The notes under the pieces were generated by a model. It made no database searches, had not been told where the DNA came from, and saw nothing but the letters and a program-made list of their open reading frames with translations. Positions 1-7,819 of a stretch of 64,000 nucleotides of DNA are shown piece after piece. The position numbers and the translations under genes are program-made. The DNA comes from Clostridia bacterium. GTDB taxonomy: Bacteria > Bacillota > Clostridia > Christensenellales > Aristaeellaceae. Position 1 is the stretch's first letter. The number at the start of each line of letters is the position of its first letter. The stretch is taken from contig JAFRQX010000019.1 in the NCBI GenBank assembly GCA_017428385.1, positions 268,491-332,490 of the forward strand. Reading direction: 5' to 3'.

Positions 1-713
1 GCGGAACCTCCATCACCTACAAAGGTCTTGCGACCAAGGGCATTACCATTGCCCAGGGCGTTGGCTACGGTCTGATACATCCGGATACAAATCTCCTGTT
101 CAACCTGACCAATGAAGGCGTCCCGTTCCAGCTGCTTCAGACGGTTGCCATCGCGGTTCTCGGTACACTGATCGGCGGCATTCTGGCCATTCCCTTCAGT
201 TTCCTGGCCTGTGACAAGATCGTTCCCAAGTGGGTATCAGTCATCTTCCGGGCGGTCATTCTGGGAATCCGTACCATCCCCAGCCTTGTCTGGGCGCTGG
301 TCTGGATCCGCGTTACCGGTCCCAATGCCTTCTGCGGCGTAGTGACCCAGAGCGTCTGTTCAATCGGCATGATCTGCAAGATGTATATCAACGCGATTGA
401 GGATATCGACAAGAACATTCTGGAGAGCCTCGACGCGGCAGGCTGCAACGGTTTCCAGAAGATCCGCTACGGTGTGCTGCCGCAGATCATCCCGAATTTC
501 ATTTCAACGGTAATCTATCGTTTCGATATCAATGTCAAGGACGCCACCACCCTGGGTATTGTCGGCGCCGGCGGTATCGGCGCCGCGCTGATCCAGTGCA
601 TGAACTCCAGCCGCTGGAGCATGGTGGGTGCCTATCTGTGCGGCATGATCGTGCTGATGATCTTCATTGAGATCTTCTCTACCAAAATCCGCACGCGTCT
701 TGCAAGAGGTTGA
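1..713 (+). CDS. phnE: Phosphonate/phosphate ABC transporter permease, PhnE family (5' truncated)
   Basis: This is the C-terminal 236 residues of an inner-membrane permease; the frame is already open at base 3 and the start lies outside the window. PhnE proteins form the channel of PhnCDE importers for phosphonates, phosphite or phosphate esters. The binding-protein-dependent transport domain is visible: hydrophobic helices, then the EAA-loop-like stretch ESLDAAGCNGFQKIRYGVLP, then a GIVGAGGIGAALIQ segment that is typical of PhnE. The stop lies one base before the next ATG, so permease and nucleotidase are probably co-transcribed. Family assignment is firm; the substrate cannot be read from the sequence. 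Confidence 0.9.
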   Translation, partial: GTSITYKGLATKGITIAQGVGYGLIHPDTNLLFNLTNEGVPFQLLQTVAIAVLGTLIGGILAIPFSFLACDKIVPKWVSVIFRAVILGIRTIPSLVWALVWIRVTGPNAFCGVVTQSVCSIGMICKMYINAIEDIDKNILESLDAAGCNGFQKIRYGVLPQIIPNFISTVIYRFDINVKDATTLGIVGAGGIGAALIQCMNSSRWSMVGAYLCGMIVLMIFIEIFSTKIRTRLARG

Positions 714-714
714 T

Positions 715-2202
715 ATGTTGCCGATCCTTACTGTATATTTCACGTCTGATATCCACGGATATCTGTACCCCACAAATTTTCAGAACAGGGAGCCCCAGCC
801 TATGGGGCTTCTTTCCATGCGCTTTCCCAAGGATGAGAACACCCTTGTCATCGACGGCGGCGATATGCTTCAGGGTTCTCCCCTGACTTATTTCGGCCGT
901 TCCGAGGGTGTTGACATACCGATCGCCCGGGCCATGAATGCCCGCGGGTATGATTACGTCACCCTTGGCAACCACGACTTCAATTACGGTCGTGAAAACC
1001 TGCTCCGCTATCTCCGGGAGCTGGACGCGCAGTGCCTGTGCGCCAATGTGGACGATCTCCGTGGGGAGCTTCCGGTGCTTCCCTGTGCTGTCCGCACCCT
1101 CGGCAACGGCCTTCGTGTCGGCCTTGTCGGTCTGGTGACCGACTGGATCAACCGCTGGGAGAAACCGGAAAACCTGAAGGACTTTTCCATTGTTTCCCCG
1201 CTTGAGCGTGCAAAAGCCGCGGTTGCCTCCCTGGACTGTGACGTGCTGATCGGCATTTATCACGGAGGAATAGAGCGGGATCCGGAAACCGGAAAGCTGC
1301 TCTCTTCCACGGATGAGAACATTGCCTGCCGTCTGTGTGAAGAACTCCCCTTCGACCTGCTGCTGACCGGTCATCAGCATATCCCGCTGGCCGGTGCCCG
1401 ATGGAAGAATACGCATCTTGTCCAGACGCCCTGCAACGCTGCATCCTATATCCGGGTGGAAATGGATACGGACCGGCACTTTACCTCGGAACTGTGTCCG
1501 GTGCCGGATCATGCGGAATACACGCCGGAAGAGGCTGCGCTTTTCGACCGGCTGAATGAATGGCTGGATCATCCCATCGGGCACCTTTCCCGTTCCCTGT
1601 GGCCGGAGGGTAAGCTGAAAATGGCCATGGAAGGCTCCCCGATTGCGGATTTCTTCAATCAGGTCCAGCTCTGGGCATCCGGTGCCCGCCTCAGCTGCAC
1701 CTGTCTTGCCAATTCCGTCCGCGGCTTCGATAAGAACGTGACCGTCCGGGATGTGGTGGCCACCTATGTCTATCCCAACACCCTCAAGGTCCTGGAGGTC
1801 ACCGGTTCCATCCTCCGCCAGGGGCTGGAGCAGTGTGCCCGGTATTTTGACCGGGATGCGCAGGGGCATCTTGCCATCAGTGAAGCCTTTCTCCGGCCGA
1901 AGAAAGCACATTTCAATTACGATTATTTTGCCGGGATCGAATACACCTTTGACCTCACCCGTCCCGCCGGCCAGCGGGTGGTTTCCCTTACCTGTGAAGG
2001 CCGGCCTGTACAGGATTCAGACGCCTTCACCCTTTGTATGTGCGATTACCGTGCCACCGGAGCAGGAGACTTCGACTTTTATCTCTCCTGCCCAGTCGTC
2101 CGGGATATCCAGACGGACATTACTGAACTGATCCTGCGGTATCTGGAGGAGCATGACCCTGTTGAGATCCCTTCCGGCCATCCGCTGACCGTTCTGACCT
2201 GA
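715..2202 (+). CDS. Cytosolic 5'-nucleotidase / metallophosphoesterase, YunD/UshA family
   Basis: A 495-residue two-domain nucleotidase. The N-terminal calcineurin-like metallophosphoesterase domain shows the metal-binding motifs SDIHG (residues 11-15), GGDMLQGS (about 48-55), GNHDFN (85-90) and GHQHIP (about 220). The C-terminal half matches the 5'-nucleotidase substrate domain. There is no signal peptide, so unlike secreted UshA it should act in the cytoplasm, as YunD does. The ATG was chosen because it follows an AGAGG sequence in the end of phnE; frame-compatible codons further upstream would overlap the permease. Next to a PhnE importer and SurE, a role in releasing phosphate from imported or internal nucleotides is an inference. 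Confidence 0.88.
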   Translation: MLPILTVYFTSDIHGYLYPTNFQNREPQPMGLLSMRFPKDENTLVIDGGDMLQGSPLTYFGRSEGVDIPIARAMNARGYDYVTLGNHDFNYGRENLLRYLRELDAQCLCANVDDLRGELPVLPCAVRTLGNGLRVGLVGLVTDWINRWEKPENLKDFSIVSPLERAKAAVASLDCDVLIGIYHGGIERDPETGKLLSSTDENIACRLCEELPFDLLLTGHQHIPLAGARWKNTHLVQTPCNAASYIRVEMDTDRHFTSELCPVPDHAEYTPEEAALFDRLNEWLDHPIGHLSRSLWPEGKLKMAMEGSPIADFFNQVQLWASGARLSCTCLANSVRGFDKNVTVRDVVATYVYPNTLKVLEVTGSILRQGLEQCARYFDRDAQGHLAISEAFLRPKKAHFNYDYFAGIEYTFDLTRPAGQRVVSLTCEGRPVQDSDAFTLCMCDYRATGAGDFDFYLSCPVVRDIQTDITELILRYLEEHDPVEIPSGHPLTVLT

Positions 2203-2223
2203 CGATTACAGACAGGATTGTTT

Positions 2224-2931
2224 ATGAAAAGAATTCTCATTACCAATGATGACGGCATCCGTTCCTCCGGGATTATCCGCCTGGTTGAAGCGGCCCATGC
2301 TCTCGGAGAAGTGACGGTTATTGCTCCTGACCGGGAACACAGTGCCAAGGCCCACAGCATTTCCATCCTGGAGCCGGTCGATTTTATGCCCTATGTGTTT
2401 CCGGTGCCGGGCGTAACCGCCTGGGTCTGCAGCGGCACGCCTTCAGACTGTGTGCGCGTCGGCCTGGCATATCTCCTTCCGCAGAAACCGGATCTGGTTC
2501 TTTCCGGTATCAATTGCGGTTTTAACATCGCCTCTGATATTCAGTATTCCGCTACTGTGGGCGCCGCGCTGGAAGCCGCCCATCAGGGAATCCCTGCTGC
2601 TGCTTTCTCGGAACCCTATAATCCGGATCACTCGGTCACAGACCGTTTTCTTCCCGATGTTCTGGAGCTTCTGGAGGAGTTGCTGCCCGGGCGGGACGAA
2701 ATCCTCAATATCAATTTCCCGCTCGCTTCCTGCAACGGCATTCTCACCGGCCGCACCGTGTCCTCCGGTTCTATGTTCCGTGGAAGCTATCAGCTCACGG
2801 AGCGGCTTCCGGGCGGCGGTCTCCGCCTGTCCGCGGAGTGGGTGCCGGATGACGCCTGTGACGACGGCTCTGATTTCCAGGCCGTTCTGGATCATTACAT
2901 TTCCATCGGCGTCGTCCGGAATATCGGTTAA
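2224..2931 (+). CDS. surE: 5'/3'-nucleotidase SurE
   Basis: A 235-residue protein of normal SurE length. SurE is a metal-dependent survival-protein phosphatase that dephosphorylates nucleoside monophosphates. The N-terminal metal site ITNDDG (residues 6-11), the conserved SGINCGFN loop and the Asn-rich C-terminal part are all visible. The ATG is preferred over a TTG two codons upstream because AGGA sits about 7 bases before it. It follows the other nucleotidase by 21 bases and ends at a strong terminator, so it is the last gene of a permease-nucleotidase-surE unit. Confidence 0.93.
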   Translation: MKRILITNDDGIRSSGIIRLVEAAHALGEVTVIAPDREHSAKAHSISILEPVDFMPYVFPVPGVTAWVCSGTPSDCVRVGLAYLLPQKPDLVLSGINCGFNIASDIQYSATVGAALEAAHQGIPAAAFSEPYNPDHSVTDRFLPDVLELLEELLPGRDEILNINFPLASCNGILTGRTVSSGSMFRGSYQLTERLPGGGLRLSAEWVPDDACDDGSDFQAVLDHYISIGVVRNIG

Positions 2932-2946
2932 TCAGCAGAATATAAC

Positions 2947-2979
2947 AAAGAGCCGGCCAGAAGGCCGGCTCTGTTTTTG
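2947..2979 (+). terminator. Intrinsic terminator after surE
   Basis: A 10-bp perfect stem AGAGCCGGCC/GGCCGGCTCT with an AGAA loop is followed by GTTTTTG. It closes the + strand unit just before the convergent ABC operon. Confidence 0.9.
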
Positions 2980-3004
2980 TCTGTGTCTGCAGGCAGTTTC
3001 CAGA

Positions 3005-4090
3005 TCAGGTTGCCAGCAGGTGCGCGCATTCGCTGCGGAAAGAGATGTACGCCTCGTCTCCCACCTGATAGGTTTTCCGGCCGATCGGGCAGTTGTCAGC
3101 GATTTTCACCAGCGTATCGCCGACCCGCACATGGTAATTCTGGTAGGAACCCATGAAGCAGCTCAGCTCCACCTTGCAGGGCAGCTGTCCCTGGTCGGCA
3201 ATCTCAATCGCTTCCGGGCGAAGGACAATCTCGGCGCTGCCGATCTTATCCCTTTCAGACAGGACTTTGACCGGATGTCCGTAGACGTCGGCAATTACAT
3301 CGTTTCCTTCCCTGCCGGTCACTGTACACGGCAGGAAATTGCACTCGCCGATAAAGTCGGCGACAAACTCGCTGTTCGGATGATAATAGATCTCCGTCGG
3401 GGAACCCATCTGGGCAATGACGCCGCCCTTCATCAGGATGATGTTGTCGGAGATGGCCATTGCTTCGCTCTGGTCATGGGTCACGTAAATGGCGGTGATG
3501 CCCAGTGCCTGCTGGATGCGGCGGATTTCCGTACGCATCTGTACCCTCAGCTTCGCGTCCAGGTTGCTCAGCGGTTCGTCGAAAAGCAGCACGCCGGGTT
3601 CCACAACCAGCGCCCGTGCCAGTGCCACGCGCTGCTGCTGTCCGCCGGAAAGCTGGTTGGTCATCCGCTGTTCCATATCGGAAAGCTCCACCAGCTTCAG
3701 GATGTTCGTGACTCTTTCCTGGATTTCATCCTTCGGCACTTTCCGCAGGCGCAGTCCGTAGGCCACATTGTCAAACACATTGTAGTGCGGGAAAAGCGCA
3801 TAGCTCTGGAAAACCATGGCTGTGTCGCGCTTGTTGGGCGTCAGCTCGTTGATCGGCTCCCCGCCCAGGTAAATCTCTCCCTCGTCCGGGCTTTCAAAGC
3901 CCGCGATCATGCGCAGGGTCGTCGTTTTACCGCAGCCGGAGGGACCCAGCAGCGTCACGAAGCTTCCGGGTTCAATGTCCAGTGCCACGTCGTGCACGGC
4001 ATAGAAATCCTTTCCCGTCTTGGGATCCTTGTAGATCTTTGAAATATGATCCAGGCGAACTCCCTTGGGCTCTTTCTTGTTCGCTGCCAT
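3005..4090 (-). CDS. ABC transporter ATP-binding protein, FbpC/PotA-like
   Basis: The 361-residue nucleotide-binding subunit that powers an importer from the cytoplasmic face. Walker A GPSGCGKTTT (49-58), Q-loop VFQSYALFPH, signature LSGGQQQR (147-154), Walker B VLLFDEP (167-173) and the switch His in VTHDQSEA (203-210) are intact. The C-terminal 120 residues form the TOBE domain typical of the iron/spermidine/maltose (CUT1/Fbp) class. It starts one base after the permease stop, so it is translated from the same message. Substrate class is inferred only from its partners. Confidence 0.93.
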   Translation of the reverse strand: MAANKKEPKGVRLDHISKIYKDPKTGKDFYAVHDVALDIEPGSFVTLLGPSGCGKTTTLRMIAGFESPDEGEIYLGGEPINELTPNKRDTAMVFQSYALFPHYNVFDNVAYGLRLRKVPKDEIQERVTNILKLVELSDMEQRMTNQLSGGQQQRVALARALVVEPGVLLFDEPLSNLDAKLRVQMRTEIRRIQQALGITAIYVTHDQSEAMAISDNIILMKGGVIAQMGSPTEIYYHPNSEFVADFIGECNFLPCTVTGREGNDVIADVYGHPVKVLSERDKIGSAEIVLRPEAIEIADQGQLPCKVELSCFMGSYQNYHVRVGDTLVKIADNCPIGRKTYQVGDEAYISFRSECAHLLAT

Positions 4091-4091
4091 A

Positions 4092-6191
4092 TCACTTCAC
4101 CTCTCCCTTGATCTTTTTGCTCGTACCAAAGTATTTCAGCACCGTATTCATGATCAGGATTGCCGCGTAGGTAATCAGGATCAGGATGGTGGCGTAGGCG
4201 CATGCAACGCCGTATTCGCCCTTCTCGGCATATTCGTTGATCCGACAGGTAATCAGCAGGAATCTCGGTGTCACCAGCAGGATCACCGCGCTGATGGCGG
4301 TAATGGACCGCACGAAGGTGGTCACCAGGCCGGAGAAGAAGGAATCCTTGATCAGCGGCAGCGTCACGGTCATGAATACCTTTCCGCTGCCCGCGCCCAT
4401 ATCGTAGGCCGATTCCTCAATGGATTTGTCAATCTGCCGCAGGGCTGAAATACCGCTGCGGGTTCCCACAGGCAGGGACCGTACCACAAAGACAATGATC
4501 AGGATCAGGCCTGATCCGTAGATTCCCTGCAGGAAACCGGTTCTGAAAACGCCTCCGGCAAATCCGCGGATAAATCCAACGCCCAGCACGGTTCCGGGAA
4601 CGGCCATGGCCAGCATGGACACAAATTCGATGAAGCCTTTTGCCTTGAATTTCCGCTTGACCACCAGATAGGAAATGATCATGGAAAGCAGTGCCGTCAC
4701 AGGAGCGGCAATAATAGAGAGCACGAAGGAATCCTTGAATGCCTGCCATCCGCGCTCGCGGAACATCTGCTCAAACCACTTGAAGGAAAGGGAATAATCC
4801 CTGCCCCACAGCTTGAACAGTGCGCCGAAGGGAACCGCGATATACATCAGGATAACGAACACTGAAACCGCTGTGCACAGGACCGTCAGCGGATAACGGA
4901 CGCTCTTGTCCTCAATCAGCATCCGTCCCCTTGAGGCCTTGCCCGTCAGCGTGGCGGCCGTCTTCTTCTCCAGCACATACTTCTGGATCAGGAACAGCAC
5001 CAGCGTCAGGCCAAGCAGTACCACAGCCATGGCGGAAGCACCGTTGATATCGTATGTACCGCCGGTAATCCGCAGGTAGATCGTCGTCGCCAGCGTGTCA
5101 TAGCTGCCGCCGATGATCATCGGGTTTGCGAAGTCCGCCACGGATTCAATGAAGGTCACCAGGAACGCGTTTCCGAGTCCTGGTAGAAGCAGCGGCAGCG
5201 TCACGGTCGTGAACACTTTCCACCGGCTGGCGCCCATATCCCGGGCTGCTTCTTCCATGGAGGGATCGATGTTCTTCAGCAGGCCCTTCAGCATCAGGTA
5301 AACCACCGGGAAGAAAGTGAGGGTCTGAACGATCGTGATGCCCCAGAGTCCGTAGATGTCCGAGTCATAGATTCCAAGGACCATCCGGGTGATCAGTCCG
5401 CTGCGGCCGAAGAGCAGCATCATGGAAAGGGACAGCACAAACGGCGGGGATACCACCGGCAGCAGGGAAACAACGTCAAACAGCTTTTTCGTCATCCTGC
5501 TGCGGATATGGACGTAAACGTCCACATAGGCAAACAGGAGGCCGATCAGCAGGGATCCCAGTCCTGTCAGGCAGCCCAGCAGCAGCGTGTTTCTCAGTGC
5601 GTTGTTGAATGTGTAGTCGCTGAAGATCCGCGGGAACGCGTCCAGCGTCCAGTTGTCTTCATGCAGCTGGATGCACAGGTCGCTCAGCTCGATCCCGTCC
5701 ATCTTCTTGATAACTCTGCCGTTGGCCCTGTATGTCTGCGGAACTTCCTGTACCTGGGTCAGCTGGTCCAGGGCAATATAGACTGCCTTGTCTTTGCTGT
5801 TCACCGTTTTGAGATAGAGCGTATTGCCCTTCTCAACGTCGTTCATCGTTGCCCGGCCGGCGAACAGGCCCGTGGAATTGTACAGGGGTACAATTTTCTC
5901 CTCTATGCCTTCCGTCGGCGATGTCAGCTTTACGCAGACCGGAGAACGGCTGTCGCTGATCTCTTCACCTTTTTCAGAAACATAGACGATTTTTTCTCCA
6001 CTGACCAGCGGTTCAATGGAATACAGATGTGTATCGCGTACCAGTACGCTGTCCATCAGCAGCATGGCAAGCGGATAAAGAATAAAAAGAGCCAGAAAGA
6101 TAATAAGCGCAATGATTGTAATCACCAGAACCGGATCGCCGAAGAATTTCTTCCGGTCCAGGCTCGCGCTCTGACTTCGGGCCACAGGCAT
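4092..6191 (-). CDS. Fused two-domain ABC permease, FbpB-like, with extracytoplasmic insert
   Basis: At 699 residues this is two permease domains in one chain, as in FbpB/AfuB. Each half carries an EAA cytoplasmic loop: EEAARDMGASRWKVF in the first and EESAYDMGAGSGKVF in the second. Residues 20-42 form the first membrane helix. About 140 mostly polar residues follow before the second helix, which is longer than usual and probably exposed outside the membrane. The SBP gene lies upstream and the ATPase follows directly. Iron(III), thiamine or aminoethylphosphonate import are all possible for this family; the sequence does not decide. Confidence 0.9.
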   Translation of the reverse strand: MPVARSQSASLDRKKFFGDPVLVITIIALIIFLALFILYPLAMLLMDSVLVRDTHLYSIEPLVSGEKIVYVSEKGEEISDSRSPVCVKLTSPTEGIEEKIVPLYNSTGLFAGRATMNDVEKGNTLYLKTVNSKDKAVYIALDQLTQVQEVPQTYRANGRVIKKMDGIELSDLCIQLHEDNWTLDAFPRIFSDYTFNNALRNTLLLGCLTGLGSLLIGLLFAYVDVYVHIRSRMTKKLFDVVSLLPVVSPPFVLSLSMMLLFGRSGLITRMVLGIYDSDIYGLWGITIVQTLTFFPVVYLMLKGLLKNIDPSMEEAARDMGASRWKVFTTVTLPLLLPGLGNAFLVTFIESVADFANPMIIGGSYDTLATTIYLRITGGTYDINGASAMAVVLLGLTLVLFLIQKYVLEKKTAATLTGKASRGRMLIEDKSVRYPLTVLCTAVSVFVILMYIAVPFGALFKLWGRDYSLSFKWFEQMFRERGWQAFKDSFVLSIIAAPVTALLSMIISYLVVKRKFKAKGFIEFVSMLAMAVPGTVLGVGFIRGFAGGVFRTGFLQGIYGSGLILIIVFVVRSLPVGTRSGISALRQIDKSIEESAYDMGAGSGKVFMTVTLPLIKDSFFSGLVTTFVRSITAISAVILLVTPRFLLITCRINEYAEKGEYGVACAYATILILITYAAILIMNTVLKYFGTSKKIKGEVK

Positions 6192-6229
6192 TCATCCCCT
6201 TCCTGATTGGATTGTTTTCCTTCTGAAAA

Positions 6230-6255
6230 GGGGACGGGGCAAATGCCTCGTCCCC
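6230..6255 (-). terminator. Attenuator-type hairpin between binding-protein and permease genes
   Basis: On the minus strand GGGGACGAGGC and GCCCCGTCCCC pair around an ATTT loop, followed by TTTTC. The stem has one mismatch and the T-run is short. In binding-protein operons such hairpins often reduce read-through so that the binding protein is made in excess; that role is inferred here. Confidence 0.7.
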
Positions 6256-6277
6256 CCGTGATGTTTCCGGAATGGGA

Positions 6278-7363
6278 TTACTCAGTCTTGAAACGGTCGT
6301 CCGCTTCAGCACCGGCATCCTTCAGAGCGTTGAAGTAGTCTTCCACGTACTTGGAAGTGTTTTCCTTCGCGTCTGCGAAATCATAATCGATGGTCTTGTT
6401 GGGATCCAGTTCCGGGAAGGCGGCCAGAGCGGCAGGCATCTGGGCGTTGTCGATCACCAGGAACTGATAGCTGCCCGCGTCATCCGCCAGCTCCACGCAG
6501 TCGGGAGACAGGGCAAATTCGATCCACAGCTTGGCAGCGTTGGGATGTTCGCATCCTTCGAAGATGGCGGTGGAGCCGACTTCATAGGCGGTGCCGTCTT
6601 CGGGGATGATCAGGCCGATGTTGTCATAGCCCTGCAGAATCTGGTATACGCCGTCATGCAGGAAGCCGATGCCGATAACGCATTCTCCGGGACCTACCTT
6701 CTTGGAGGGGCCGGAACCGCTCTTGGTGTACTGGGCAATGTTCTTGTCCAGTTCAACAAAGTAAGCCATGGCTTCGTCATGACCCTTTATCTGGACCATG
6801 GTGTTAATCACCAGCTTGGCTGTACCGGCAGTGTTCGGGTTGGACAGCCAGATCAGGCCCTTGTATTCAGGCTTGAGCAGGTCATCCCAGGACTTGGGCG
6901 CTTCAAGGTTCAGGCGGGCCAGCTCTTCCTTGTTGACCATGAAACCCAGGATGCCCTGGTAAATGCCGTACCAGTATCCTTCCGGATCCCTGTAGTAGGG
7001 CTTCAGCAGGTGGGAGGCGTTCACAGCTTCATAGGCTTCCAGCAAGCCGTCCTTGGCTGCTTCGTTGTAGGGGTCGTTTGTGCCGCCGAACCATACGTCA
7101 GCGGAGGGATTTCCCTTTTCTTCAGCAATCTTGGTCTGAACCTCGCCGGTGCTCAGCCGCTGATATTCCACCTTGATGTCATACAGTTCCTCGAACTTCT
7201 TGCAAGCCTCGCTCAGATACTGTTCCTCGCAGGAACCGTAAACAATCAGTTCTCCTTCATCCTGGGCGGCCGCAATCAGGTCATCCAGTCCGCCTTCCGC
7301 AAACGCGGAAGCGACGCCAAGCATCATAACAAGCGCAAGCAGTAGAGCAATGAGTTTTTTCAT
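6278..7363 (-). CDS. Extracellular solute-binding protein, FbpA/AfuA-like (SBP_bac_6 class)
   Basis: A 361-residue secreted receptor for the FbpBC-like importer encoded downstream. An n-region MKK, a long Leu/Ala core and SAFA before EGG give a signal-peptidase I site near residue 22. The mature part starts with the class pattern GELIVYGSCEEQYLSEACKKF and continues with PSADVWFGG and YGIYQGILGFMVNKEEL. The start follows TAAGGAGGAT by 7 bases; 20 further in-frame codons upstream have no ribosome site. No Cys follows the signal peptide, so there is no lipid anchor, which is unusual for a Gram-positive binding protein. Confidence 0.9.
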   Translation of the reverse strand: MKKLIALLLALVMMLGVASAFAEGGLDDLIAAAQDEGELIVYGSCEEQYLSEACKKFEELYDIKVEYQRLSTGEVQTKIAEEKGNPSADVWFGGTNDPYNEAAKDGLLEAYEAVNASHLLKPYYRDPEGYWYGIYQGILGFMVNKEELARLNLEAPKSWDDLLKPEYKGLIWLSNPNTAGTAKLVINTMVQIKGHDEAMAYFVELDKNIAQYTKSGSGPSKKVGPGECVIGIGFLHDGVYQILQGYDNIGLIIPEDGTAYEVGSTAIFEGCEHPNAAKLWIEFALSPDCVELADDAGSYQFLVIDNAQMPAALAAFPELDPNKTIDYDFADAKENTSKYVEDYFNALKDAGAEADDRFKTE

Positions 7364-7472
7364 GAGAAAGATCCTCCTTATTATTCTATTCGCCGCGATG
7401 GCCCGCGGCGGAATATACACCAAAACAAGAGATAATCGCCGTATCCGGTTCTTTTGTTTCTTTTATGTTTTT

Positions 7473-7501
7473 ATCTTATCATCGGGGATTCACTCTGTCA
7501 A
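7473..7501 (-). promoter_or_regulatory. Sigma-A type promoter of the SBP-permease-ATPase operon
   Basis: On the minus strand TTGACA, 17 bases, TAAGAT. The leader to the binding-protein start is about 100 bases and contains a 7-bp hairpin CGCCGCG/CGCGGCG shortly before the ribosome site. Confidence 0.75.
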
Positions 7502-7514
7502 TAAGATCGCGTTG

Positions 7515-7805
7515 TTACTTTTCGTCCTCCCAGCCCAGGGTAAAATACCATTCAGAAGGCTGGATGTATTGAAAATTCGGGGAAAACTCCACGTCAAAAC
7601 CCTGGTTCAGGTAAATCTCCTGAAACAGCTCGCGGTGCTGTACCACATAGTGTTGCGGCGGAAAAACGATCTTAACGGATTTTTCTCCCAGCTTGACCGC
7701 TTTCCGGATCTCCTCATTGATTTTTCCGCAGTACCAGATACAACGCAGGGATCTGCTCCCACGTCCGGACTTCCTGCTTTGTTCGTTTGCCTGTTCCCGG
7801 TCCAT
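7515..7805 (-). CDS. Small protein of unknown function (96 aa)
   Basis: I do not recognise this protein. It has a basic N-terminus (DREQANEQSRKSGRGSR), a CIWYC dicysteine, and an aromatic, mixed helix/strand C-terminal part ending TLGWEDEK. No signal peptide or membrane segment is seen. A GGGGAAGAA ribosome site precedes the ATG and overlaps the end of the upstream protease gene (14 bases away), so it is probably the distal gene of that unit. It is a real gene by context and spacing; function unknown. Confidence 0.6.
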   Translation of the reverse strand: MDREQANEQSRKSGRGSRSLRCIWYCGKINEEIRKAVKLGEKSVKIVFPPQHYVVQHRELFQEIYLNQGFDVEFSPNFQYIQPSEWYFTLGWEDEK

Positions 7806-7819
7806 TTTTCTTCCCCCGC

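Noticed and set aside
2450..4042. Open frame of 530 codons across surE and the ABC ATPase gene (+ strand)
   Set aside because: It crosses the terminator after surE and is antisense to a gene with full Walker and signature motifs.
7381..7470. Riboswitch in the leader of the binding-protein gene
   Set aside because: The ~100-base leader has only one short GC hairpin and no motif of TPP, iron or other known riboswitches.
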